From Nitrospirota bacterium (lineage in GTDB: Bacteria > Nitrospirota > Thermodesulfovibrionia > Thermodesulfovibrionales > SM23-35), in assembly GCA_040754395.1 (NCBI GenBank), contig JBFMCL010000001.1:165634-229633 (forward strand): a stretch of DNA of 64,000 bases. The letters are read 5' to 3'. Shown here one piece after another: positions 24,380 through 32,282 of this stretch (positions within the stretch are counted from its first letter, which is position 1; every line of letters starts with the position of its first letter). The notes under the pieces are model-generated. The model was not told the origin of the DNA. It saw only the letters and a list, made by a program, of their open reading frames with translations, and did no database searches. Made by a program: the position numbers and the translations under genes.

Positions 24380-25144
24380 ATGATGGACAAACAGGATAAA
24401 ATACAGATCACTTCAAGCCTCCACAAGGAAATATCTACGCAGGCGCTCATTGACGGCAAGAAGTTTCTTATCCTGACCGAGGAAATTGATCCCCGCAAGC
24501 ACCATCTCACGACAAAAGTCTATCTTGGCGGAAAGATCCTGATGACAAGAGACGTGGAGTGCGCACATATCCTAAATGCGCCGGATGCGGAAAAAAGACT
24601 TGCGGAACTGATTCACCGGCAGCACAAAATACTCCTGGGAATGCTCAAGGCAGACCATGAACAGAAAGTGAAGAAACCTTCAGATTATCTTGATGAGATA
24701 AAAATCCTTCTCCAGAAAAAAAACCTCAAGAAAGCCCTTGATCTGCTTCTTGCCGCACTTGAGCAGTATCCTGATGAGCCTTTCCTCCTCTCCTACTATG
24801 GGTGCCTTGAAGCCATCATCAACAAAAATCATGCATATGGCATAGAAGTGTGCCTCAGTGCGATACGGATATGCGATGAGAAGATGCCCTTCGGTCACGA
24901 GATTTTCTATCCCACGTTTTACCTCAATCTTGGAAGGGCTTATCTTGCTGCCAGAAAGAAAAAGGAAGCGGTCGCCGCATTTCAGAAAGGCCTTACGTAC
25001 GACAGGGAAAACAAGGATATTCTCTGGGAAATGAGAAAACTCGGCGTCCGGAAAAGACCACTTGTTCCGCATCTGAAAAGGGCAAACCTGATCAATAAAT
25101 ATATCGGTCTGATACTTCACAGGCTCGGGAAAAGCGGCCCCTGA
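24380..25144 (+). CDS. Tetratricopeptide-like protein
   Basis: A 254-aa cytoplasmic protein. Residues 1-90 form an unknown domain (KIQITSSLHKEISTQALIDGKKFLILTEEIDP, then a beta hairpin). Residues about 105-215 form TPR-like helical repeats: KKALDLLLAALEQYPDEPFLLSYYGCLEA and TFYLNLGRAYLAARKKKEAVAAFQKGLTYDRENKDI. The tail is basic. It resembles PilZ-adjacent or regulatory TPR proteins of delta/Nitrospirota genomes, but I cannot name a function. A TATAAT lies about 25 nt upstream of the ATG. Confidence 0.65.
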   Translation: MMDKQDKIQITSSLHKEISTQALIDGKKFLILTEEIDPRKHHLTTKVYLGGKILMTRDVECAHILNAPDAEKRLAELIHRQHKILLGMLKADHEQKVKKPSDYLDEIKILLQKKNLKKALDLLLAALEQYPDEPFLLSYYGCLEAIINKNHAYGIEVCLSAIRICDEKMPFGHEIFYPTFYLNLGRAYLAARKKKEAVAAFQKGLTYDRENKDILWEMRKLGVRKRPLVPHLKRANLINKYIGLILHRLGKSGP

Positions 25145-25177
25145 AAAACCCGCCTTTTGCCGTTTCGACGACACCGT

Positions 25178-27712
25178 TTACTCGAAACTCACAAACCGCC
25201 GGGGGTCTATCTTTCGAGCAACTTTTGAAGGAAGAAACCCTGCAAATACTGTCGTCACAAAAAGGATAAAGGTCACCGCAGACAGAGAGAGAACAGGTAC
25301 GCGGAAATGAATCTCCCATCCGAAGGAGATCTTGTTGACCACCTGAATCAGGATGAAACTCATTACAGGCCCGAGAAGCATCCCCAATACAATCCCGGCA
25401 ACTCCCACAAGTCCGGCCGAGAGCATGAGATTCTGCTGTACCTGCGACCAGCTCCCTCCCAGATACCGCAGGATGCTGATCTCCCGTTTCCGCTCGAATA
25501 CAAGGGCAAGAAGAGTGTTGATTACCCCTATCAGGGAAACAAGGATTGAGATGATTTCGATCGCATAGGTGATCGCAAAGCTCTTGTTGAAGATGTCCAG
25601 CACCTTATCCCTGAGTTCCTGATTGTTCATGATTTCAAGAGAGTATTCAGGCGACAGCCGCTCCCTTACCTTATGGATAAACCCGGCGACATCAGCATCT
25701 TTTTTCAGATATACGCTGATCTGCGTCGCATCGTCAATACCCCAGTACCTCTTCAGCCACTTCCGGTCGAGGTAAATAAACCCTGCGGTGGTTGCGTAAC
25801 TCGAAAAGATATCGTTAATGGTAAACTGCACATTCCCTGACGGAGATTCCAGCGTAATCGGGTCGCCCTTCTTCAGTCCGTATTTAATGCTCAGGAACTG
25901 GGAAATTCCGGCAACCTGTTCCGGCCCCCCCATCTCGCTCAGCACTTTCTCATACGCCGGGTCAGAATATTTCCTGTGAAGGTATTCTCTCTTGATCCCC
26001 GTATCGGCAAACCCTGCCGTCACCTTTTTGCCGTTCAGTTCGAGCTGCATCCCCCTGAATTTATCGATACCTTCCACCTCAGGGAACCCCAGCACCGCCC
26101 GGATGACCTCATCGGACATCGGATAAAAGCAATAGTTCGCCGTGCAGGATGCGGGTTTGATATACACATCCGCGGTGATGTTCTTATGTATCCATCCCAT
26201 GAGTGATCCCCTGAAGGAAAAAATGAGGGCTAATAACGCAATGATCAGGGCGCTGCTGATGGCTACGCTCATTAGGGCGACAGAAAACCGGTAGGTGCTG
26301 CCGTTCATGTCCCCGATCGTGATCACGCCGGATGCCCCGAAAATCTTTTCAAGGGGAATTCGCAGAATGCGGAGGATTATCCGAAGATACAGGGGGGAGG
26401 CAAGCGTGAATCCCATGATAATGAGGAGTATCCCTCCGTACGCGAGTGCAGGAAACTCAAACGGCGCAAACCTGTAGTCCAGATAGGAGATGCCGGTCCC
26501 GCCTGCAATGCAGGCAATTCCGGCAAGAGAAATTATCCCGTAATATCTCCTGTACCTGCTCTCAAAAGACCCTTCCCTCGCACTCTCGGTCGGCCTGATC
26601 TTCGAGGCTTCATAGGACGGGATGGAAGAGGCGAGGAGAGATACCAAGAGGCCCAGCATCAGGGCCATGAGTGCATCTTTTGCGGTAATCATGTAATCAG
26701 CCATCGATATGGTGCTGTACATCGTTGAGATGGTCTTTTCGACCGCGATGACTGAAAAATATGCCGCGAACTGTCCCAGAAGAATGCCGAGGAGTGATCC
26801 GACCAGTCCCAGCACCAGCCCATGGATGAGAAACAGCAACACCACCGTCCCCTTGCCTGCCCCGAGACCTCTCAGAATGCCTATCTCGGTCCTTCGTTTT
26901 ACCACGGAAATGAACACCGCATTGTAGAGGAGAAATATTCCCACAAGGATGGCGATGAGGCTGACGAACTGGAGATTGTACCTGAAGGATGCGATCAGCG
27001 CCTTCTGGTTGCTGAAGATCTCCTCCTTCCTCTCGATGCGCAGATGCGGGGGGAGCGTTTTCCGGAGCCCGGCAACTGTTCCTTCGTCTGATATCAGATC
27101 GATCCTGGACAATGTCCCGCTCCTGCCGAAATATTCCTGGTAATTCCCGATATCCATGATGACACTGTTGGTGAGAAGTGATTCGGCGTCAAGGATACCG
27201 GCTATTTTCAGGGGATACTCCCTGTCATACACCAGGGCGTGTATCACATCCCCCTTATGCAGGGAATGCCTGGCGGCGAATTTATTTGTGACGAGAATAC
27301 CGTTCACATTCCGGTACAGCGCTTCGATGTCTATCTGCTGATGGGGTGCAGACCGGAAAAACCTGCCGGCCTTCACCGTATAGATACCGTTGATATCGAT
27401 CGTATCCCTGAACGCTGCAACATACCCGAAGGTTTTCAGGACCGGAAAACTTTCCTCTGCGACAGCACGGACATGCGGATATGCCCGCTCGTCGAAATCG
27501 ATTCCCGAGATGTCCAGGACCTCATAATTGGCATAGGGATTCGTTCCCGTGATCCCTGCTTCGAAAGACGCAATTGCACGGTCAGAGGCAACTTTCACTC
27601 CGGTAAAGAGCCCGATGCCTAGTGCGATCCCGACGACAGACAGGAAGGTAAGGAATTTTTCCTCTCTGATATTCCTCAGTATCAGTATTCTGACAAGGCT
27701 GAGAAACCTCAT
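25178..27712 (-). CDS. ABC transporter permease with two FtsX domains (MacB/AttFG-like)
   Basis: An 844-aa inner-membrane permease of the type that extrudes lipids or lipoproteins mechanically (MacB, LolCE, AttFG class). The N-terminal helix is followed by a large periplasmic MacB_PCD domain (about 45-235), a first FtsX block of three helices (about 240-365) and a central pair of helices (about 395-460). A second periplasmic domain (about 500-700) and a second FtsX block (about 715-840) complete it. Motifs SVVKRRTEIGILRGLGA and VFERKREISILRYLGGS are the coupling-helix repeats that contact the ATPase. Its ATG overlaps the ATPase stop (ATGA). Confidence 0.88.
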   Translation of the reverse strand: MRFLSLVRILILRNIREEKFLTFLSVVGIALGIGLFTGVKVASDRAIASFEAGITGTNPYANYEVLDISGIDFDERAYPHVRAVAEESFPVLKTFGYVAAFRDTIDINGIYTVKAGRFFRSAPHQQIDIEALYRNVNGILVTNKFAARHSLHKGDVIHALVYDREYPLKIAGILDAESLLTNSVIMDIGNYQEYFGRSGTLSRIDLISDEGTVAGLRKTLPPHLRIERKEEIFSNQKALIASFRYNLQFVSLIAILVGIFLLYNAVFISVVKRRTEIGILRGLGAGKGTVVLLFLIHGLVLGLVGSLLGILLGQFAAYFSVIAVEKTISTMYSTISMADYMITAKDALMALMLGLLVSLLASSIPSYEASKIRPTESAREGSFESRYRRYYGIISLAGIACIAGGTGISYLDYRFAPFEFPALAYGGILLIIMGFTLASPLYLRIILRILRIPLEKIFGASGVITIGDMNGSTYRFSVALMSVAISSALIIALLALIFSFRGSLMGWIHKNITADVYIKPASCTANYCFYPMSDEVIRAVLGFPEVEGIDKFRGMQLELNGKKVTAGFADTGIKREYLHRKYSDPAYEKVLSEMGGPEQVAGISQFLSIKYGLKKGDPITLESPSGNVQFTINDIFSSYATTAGFIYLDRKWLKRYWGIDDATQISVYLKKDADVAGFIHKVRERLSPEYSLEIMNNQELRDKVLDIFNKSFAITYAIEIISILVSLIGVINTLLALVFERKREISILRYLGGSWSQVQQNLMLSAGLVGVAGIVLGMLLGPVMSFILIQVVNKISFGWEIHFRVPVLSLSAVTFILFVTTVFAGFLPSKVARKIDPRRFVSFE

Positions 27713-28353
27713 TCCATCAATGCTCCATCCCTGATCTTCACAATTCTCCCGGCATATTCCGCAATATACGATTCATGCGTGACAAGAATGACGGTCTTGT
27801 CCGAGCTCTTAATGCATTGCATGATGAGGCCCATCACCATTCTGCCGGTATCGCTGTCCAGGCTCCCGGTAGGCTCGTCTGCAAGAATGACCGCCGGGTC
27901 GTGCACGAGAGCCCTCGCAATCGCCACACGCTGCTGCTCTCCTCCCGAGAGCTGAAAGGGATATTTGTCCTCTTTTCCGGCAAGTCCTGTGCGCACGATA
28001 TAGTCGGATACCCTCTCTCTGTCCTCATTCCCGTTCAAAAGCAGGGGCATCGCAATATTCTCGAATACGGTAATATTCGGCAGCAGGTTGAAAAACTGGA
28101 AAATGAACCCTACCCTTTGCCTCCGGTAGAGGGTCAGTGCATCGTCCCCGAAACGCGATATCTCGCTGTCATGCACGAAAATTCTCCCTCCATCAGGACG
28201 GTCCATGCCGCCGATGAGGTTCAGAAGGGTGGATTTCCCGGAGCCTGAACTTCCCATGACCGAGATGAACTCGCCTTTGTGCACTTCAAGCGTGATGCCT
28301 TTGAGGACCTTATGCCCGCCATAGGATTTTTCTACATTCTCGAGTCTGATCAT
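27709..28353 (-). CDS. ABC transporter ATP-binding protein (LolD/MacB family)
   Basis: A 214-aa ATPase that powers the two-FtsX permease encoded next. Walker A GSSGSGKST, Q-loop FQFFNLLP, signature LSGGEQQRVAIARAL, Walker B VILADEPTGSLD and H-loop THE are all present. The start is placed at ATG 28353 (MIRLENVEKSYGG), the usual beginning of this family; a TTG at 28398 would add 15 residues. The gene is third in a minus-strand order: AttH-like protein, small bridging ORF, ATPase, permease. Confidence 0.92.
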   Translation of the reverse strand: MIRLENVEKSYGGHKVLKGITLEVHKGEFISVMGSSGSGKSTLLNLIGGMDRPDGGRIFVHDSEISRFGDDALTLYRRQRVGFIFQFFNLLPNITVFENIAMPLLLNGNEDRERVSDYIVRTGLAGKEDKYPFQLSGGEQQRVAIARALVHDPAVILADEPTGSLDSDTGRMVMGLIMQCIKSSDKTVILVTHESYIAEYAGRIVKIRDGALME

Positions 28354-28490
28354 ACGCGGAAACCCGATATCCTCTCCTGTTTTCCTGTGGTCAGGCAAGG
28401 CATGGAGGCGATATGGCGCATATTCCGACTATGCTCCTTTTGTTTCCGGCATTCCGGTTTCATCATACCTGTCATTGCGTAAAAACCCAT
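28350..28490 (-). CDS. Candidate 46-codon bridging ORF between AttH-like and ATPase genes
   Basis: The ATG at 28490 comes 1 nt after the AttH-like gene's stop, and its TGA overlaps the ATPase ATG (ATGA). The frame thus fills the 138-nt gap. The product is Met- and Arg-rich without similarity that I recognise. As with the bridging frame at 5079-5195, it may serve translational coupling or be chance. Confidence 0.22.
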   Translation of the reverse strand: MGFYAMTGMMKPECRKQKEHSRNMRHIASMPCLTTGKQERISGFRV

Positions 28491-28491
28491 C

Positions 28492-29538
28492 TCAGTACCC
28501 GGTCATCTCGACATACGCCCTGCCCTTTGCCGAACCTTCGACCCTGCAGGCTCCTTCCCAGTAATAGTTTCCGGTTGAATTGTACGCAAGGACCTCCTGA
28601 TCCGCAAGAAGCGGGATGACCGTTATCGAGATATGCTCGGAGGGAACGGTGATCTCCCACCGGGATGGATATCGCGCCCCTGTCTTGCTGGACGTGTAAT
28701 GGTCTTGCACCCTGACAGAAAACCGGTCACGTGAGAGATACCGGTATTTTCCGTTGCGGTCTATGAATGTTCCCGACGAAGACCGGTCGAGAGTACCGTC
28801 TTTGTTTCTCATCAGATAAAGCATAAGCTCCCTGTTATCATCAAGCTGTACGCTGAACCAGTCCCAGCCCGCGAGCTTTTCATCCAAACCCCTTGAAGAG
28901 ATCTCGCGGTCAAACCAGCTGTTGCCCTTCACCGTGAATACGTCGCCCCCTATCCGCAGTGTCCCCTCTGTGCGCAGGCTGGAAAAGGAGAAATAGAAGG
29001 ATGCCAGGAGGGGCGATGCATCCGATTTCCGCGAATATCCGTGTTCGCCGTGCAGCACCACAGGTTTCAGGGGTACCAGGTGCAGGTCTATGCGTTTCTC
29101 CCGGTCTTCAGCCCTCAAATGCATCTTTGCGGGACTGCCTTCGAGCACAGTAGAATCAACCCATACCTTCAGTTGTGTATCGCTGGCGCCTGCAAACCCG
29201 AATGCACCCGTGTCTGTCTTCTCAGAGAAATAGAAGGTGTTTTTTGCAATATCCGAGACCGCAAAATGCGAGATGTAGAGAGTATTGACACCGAACCGTG
29301 AGGAGTAATCCTTTTTTTGTACCCCGACAATAAAAAACGTAAGCTCGTATCCGAATTCCCTGCCGCTGTCATCATACAGATGCCCGGTCACGTACCACCA
29401 CTGGACCCGGTAATCCTTCTGATAGAAGAATGCACCCGGAAAGGCAAAGGTATGCTCTTCAGTAATGTCGAGGAATTCCTGCGCAGAGACAGGCAAGCAG
29501 AGAAAGAAAACAAGGAATACCGGCAGCAGTTTCTTCAT
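28492..29538 (-). CDS. AttH/CrtC-like secreted lipocalin-fold protein
   Basis: A 348-aa protein with signal peptide (residues 1-19, ending SAQ) and the two-part barrel of the AttH / carotenoid 1,2-hydratase superfamily. Marks are FPGAFFYQKDYRVQWWYVTGHLYDDSGREFGYELTFF, YISHFAVSD, the NSWFDREISSRGL segment, WDWFSVQLDDNRELMLYLMR and YWEGACRVEG. AttH proteins are the secreted or lipoprotein partners of AttEFG ABC exporters. The downstream ATPase and two-FtsX permease make this a complete AttEFGH-like set. A TATAAT ends 6 nt before the ATG with no Shine-Dalgarno, so the message may be leaderless. Confidence 0.85.
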   Translation of the reverse strand: MKKLLPVFLVFFLCLPVSAQEFLDITEEHTFAFPGAFFYQKDYRVQWWYVTGHLYDDSGREFGYELTFFIVGVQKKDYSSRFGVNTLYISHFAVSDIAKNTFYFSEKTDTGAFGFAGASDTQLKVWVDSTVLEGSPAKMHLRAEDREKRIDLHLVPLKPVVLHGEHGYSRKSDASPLLASFYFSFSSLRTEGTLRIGGDVFTVKGNSWFDREISSRGLDEKLAGWDWFSVQLDDNRELMLYLMRNKDGTLDRSSSGTFIDRNGKYRYLSRDRFSVRVQDHYTSSKTGARYPSRWEITVPSEHISITVIPLLADQEVLAYNSTGNYYWEGACRVEGSAKGRAYVEMTGY

Positions 29539-29544
29539 GTATCT

Positions 29545-29550
29545 ATTATA
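29545..29550 (-). promoter_or_regulatory. -10 element abutting the AttH-like gene
   Basis: TATAAT (minus strand) ends 6 nt before the ATG at 29538. No convincing -35 at 17 bp. Confidence 0.4.
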
Positions 29551-29669
29551 GTGTACCGGATCTCTTCATGTTCCATAACCTTCCTGAGGCATATTTATTT
29601 TTCCCGCGGTACAATAAAGAAAAAGAGAGTGTTCTGTAAGGTCTTTTACCTTCTCCGGCATCGTTCCCG

Positions 29670-29717
29670 CCGGCCCCGGGCAGAGGTGCCCGTTACTGCG
29701 GGAAAGGCCGGGGCCGG
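29670..29717 (+). repeat. G+C-rich perfect inverted repeat
   Basis: CCGGCCCCGG (29670-29679) and CCGGGGCCGG (29708-29717) are perfect inverted copies around a 28-nt loop. It lies in the 295-bp spacer between two divergently transcribed genes, about 60 bp upstream of the TTGACA promoter at 29777. No U-run follows. It may be an operator or an RNA hairpin. Confidence 0.45.
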
Positions 29718-29776
29718 AACGTGAATTCCTTGTTTCGGAAGGCGAGCGGCTCGGGAATCAGGGGAAGCATACGTTC

Positions 29777-29805
29777 TTGACAAGAGGGTTTTTTTGGGAT
29801 AACGT
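29777..29805 (+). promoter_or_regulatory. Sigma70-type promoter for the M48 protease gene
   Basis: TTGACA (29777-29782), 17-bp spacer, TAACGT (29800-29805), followed by GGAGGA and ATG about 30 nt downstream. Confidence 0.55.
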
Positions 29806-29833
29806 TAGGAAAAGCATTCCATCCGGAGGAAGT

Positions 29834-31285
29834 ATGATGATTTTGCGTCAATTGAGATTGGCTGCGCTCCTGATACTCTGTGTATCGCTCATATCCTGTG
29901 CAGTGAACCCTGTCACCGGCCACAAGGAATTTATGCTCGTATCCGAAAGTCAGGAGATTGCGATGGGCAGGGACTTTTACCCCAATGCCCTTTGGGGCGA
30001 TGTCGGCGGCGGCGGTGAGTTCAGGGACGAGCGGCTTAAGGCGTATCTTGCAGATGTCGTGCGCAGGATTCATCGTGTCTCACACCGGCCGAACCTGCCC
30101 GTCGATTTCGCGCTACAGAACAGTTCTGTGCCGAATGCCTGGGCGATACCGGGCCATGTGGTCATGACACGAGGGCTCGTTGCCGCACTCGACAATGAAG
30201 CCGAATTCGCGTTTGTCATGGGCCATGAGATGGGGCATGTCTCTGCGCGCCACTCTGCAAGGCAGATGTCCTATGGCATCCTCCAGCAGGTAGGCATGGG
30301 AGCGGCCGGCCTTGCACTTCAGGGCAGGGAATACGCAGACGCAGCACTCGGTATCGGAGCGGTCGGAAGCAGCCTCCTTCTTCTCAAATATGGCCGGGAT
30401 GACGAGCTGGAGGCTGACAGGCTCGGCATCGACTATCTGGCAAGGCTTGGCTATGATCCGGCAAGCGCAGTGAGCGCGCACAGACGCCTGGAGAAGGTCT
30501 CCGCAGAATTCTTGCAGGCAGCAGGGAAAAACCCCCGGGACAAGGGCTTCTTTGAAGACCTTCTCTCCACGCATCCAAGGACCTCCGTGAGAATCGATGA
30601 GCTCCAGAGCATGATCAGCAGAACACCTCCGTATCCGCGTGCAGGAGACGGGCTGCACAGGGAAAGACTTCAGGAAATGACCGCAGGAGTCAGAAAACTG
30701 CATACGATCTATATGGAAACATATGACAAGGCACTTGCAGCATATCAGGAAAAGAACCTCGCTGAAGCCGAGTCTTTTGCTGCACGGGCAATCAGTGCAG
30801 CTCCCGATCAGCCGGCCTTCCATACCCTGAAGGGATTCATCATGCTGAAGAAAAAAGACTATGAAGGGGCGGAACGATATTTCGATACCGCTATCCGGAT
30901 TGACCGCAACTACGCGCCCGCATACAGGGGAAAAGGCACCCTCATGTATTTCAGGGAGAGATATTCTGAAGGGATAGGGAATCTGCAGAAGGGCCTCGCC
31001 CTCTTCCCGCAGGACATCCCCGCTCACTACTTCCTCGGAATGAGTTATTACAGGACGACACAATACAGAAATGCGATCCCGCATCTGAATCAGTTTGCCG
31101 GGGTCAGCCCCGATCATCCGGAAATCCACGGCATTCTCGGCATCTGTTACGAGAACGCAGGAGATCTGCCTTCTGCATATCAGCATTATATCCAGCAGAC
31201 ACGGGTTGCACCGGAATCCGAGATTGGCAGACATGCAGCCTCGCGTGCAGCAGCATTAAAACCTGTTCTGGAAAAGAGACGTTAA
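29834..31285 (+). CDS. M48-family metalloprotease lipoprotein with TPR repeats (BepA/YfgC-like)
   Basis: Periplasmic zinc protease of 483 aa, similar in layout to BepA, which handles misassembled outer-membrane proteins. The signal peptide ends LISCAVNP (lipobox). The peptidase domain has FALQNSSVPNAWAIPGHVVMTRGL, zinc motif HEMGH (about 130-134) and the third ligand in DELEADRLG (about 190). Four TPR-like repeats fill about residues 290-460 (KNLAEAESFAARAISAAPDQ, DYEGAERYFDTAIRIDRN, SEGIGNLQKGLALFPQ). ATG 29834 or the adjacent 29837 is served by GGAGGA. Preceded by its own promoter. Confidence 0.9.
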   Translation: MMILRQLRLAALLILCVSLISCAVNPVTGHKEFMLVSESQEIAMGRDFYPNALWGDVGGGGEFRDERLKAYLADVVRRIHRVSHRPNLPVDFALQNSSVPNAWAIPGHVVMTRGLVAALDNEAEFAFVMGHEMGHVSARHSARQMSYGILQQVGMGAAGLALQGREYADAALGIGAVGSSLLLLKYGRDDELEADRLGIDYLARLGYDPASAVSAHRRLEKVSAEFLQAAGKNPRDKGFFEDLLSTHPRTSVRIDELQSMISRTPPYPRAGDGLHRERLQEMTAGVRKLHTIYMETYDKALAAYQEKNLAEAESFAARAISAAPDQPAFHTLKGFIMLKKKDYEGAERYFDTAIRIDRNYAPAYRGKGTLMYFRERYSEGIGNLQKGLALFPQDIPAHYFLGMSYYRTTQYRNAIPHLNQFAGVSPDHPEIHGILGICYENAGDLPSAYQHYIQQTRVAPESEIGRHAASRAAALKPVLEKRR

Positions 31286-31381
31286 GAGCACCATGAGGGT
31301 CGCTGTCCGGCGGCACGTGCATGAAGTGACCCGTGACCGACCTGCGTGCAGCAGCACAATAAAAAATACAGGAGCGCCTGA

Positions 31382-32188
31382 GTGACCATTGAACGCTTTC
31401 GCACCATAGGGAAAAGTCTTCTGCATCAACTTTCCTCTGCCGGGAAGTTTTCCACACGCTCCCTGGGCACCGGTGCGTCCGGCGATGCGACCTATCAGAT
31501 AGACAAGCTGGCAGAGGATATTGTCCTTTCAGGACTTCAGGATTCCGGAGAATCATTCACGGTCATCTCCGAAGAGGCCGGGATCGTAGATATCAGAGGT
31601 GGGGGAAGAAAGGTGCTGATCGATCCTGTGGACGGAAGCAGGAATGCCGTTTCGGGCATCCCCTTTTATTGCACATCCATTGCGGTCGCTGAGGGGAATA
31701 CCATCGGAGATATCGTAGCTGCCTATGTGGTGAATCTCGTGAATGGTGACGAGTTCTGGGCTGAAAGAGGCAAGGGGGCATTCAAGAATGGCGAACAGGT
31801 CGTTACACAGCAGGACGACATCCTTTATCTCGCGGCGTATGAGGCCCAGGCTCCCCATAAGGACATCCCCATGATCATCCCGCTTCTGTCGGAGTCGAGA
31901 AAAACACGCTGTCTCGGTGCAACCGCGCTCGACCTCTCCTACCTTGCAGCCGGGTCTATCAGTGTCTTTGCCAACCCCTCCCCTTCGAGGAGCTTCGACT
32001 TTGCAGGGGGATGGCTGCTGATAAAGGAGGCAGGGGGGATTTTTACCGATATCAGGGGAAAACCGGTCGATCCTGTTGAAGTCAGTCTCAGGAAATCCAC
32101 GTCCCTGCTCGCATCAGGAAATGCGCGTCTTCATGAGAAAGCGTTGCGGTTGCTGAACAAAAGTGCCCGGAGCAAGTCCCCCGGGTGA
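31382..32188 (+). CDS. Inositol monophosphatase / FBPase-family phosphatase
   Basis: Mg-dependent, Li-sensitive-type sugar phosphatase fold, 268 aa. Metal-site motifs are GDATYQIDKLAED, ISEEAG and IDPVDGSRN, matching the EE and DPxDG(S/T) signature. The last site reads SFDFAGGWLL in place of the usual WDxAAG. It resembles the archaeal IMPase/FBPase dual-activity group more than bacterial SuhB. Substrate unknown. GTG 31382 follows the M48 gene by 96 nt. Confidence 0.85.
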   Translation: MTIERFRTIGKSLLHQLSSAGKFSTRSLGTGASGDATYQIDKLAEDIVLSGLQDSGESFTVISEEAGIVDIRGGGRKVLIDPVDGSRNAVSGIPFYCTSIAVAEGNTIGDIVAAYVVNLVNGDEFWAERGKGAFKNGEQVVTQQDDILYLAAYEAQAPHKDIPMIIPLLSESRKTRCLGATALDLSYLAAGSISVFANPSPSRSFDFAGGWLLIKEAGGIFTDIRGKPVDPVEVSLRKSTSLLASGNARLHEKALRLLNKSARSKSPG

Positions 32189-32282
32189 TTCATCATTCGG
32201 CGCGCATCATTGTAGTGTACCCTGTTACATGCCCCGCCATACAACCCTTCATGACCGGTGATGCATCGGACAGAGAGGACAT

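Noticed and set aside
30113-31234. Long (373-codon) antisense ORF opposite the M48 protease gene
   Set aside because: The sense frame has signal peptide, HEMGH and TPR signals; the antisense translation has low-complexity Cys/Ser-rich sequence typical of a shadow frame.
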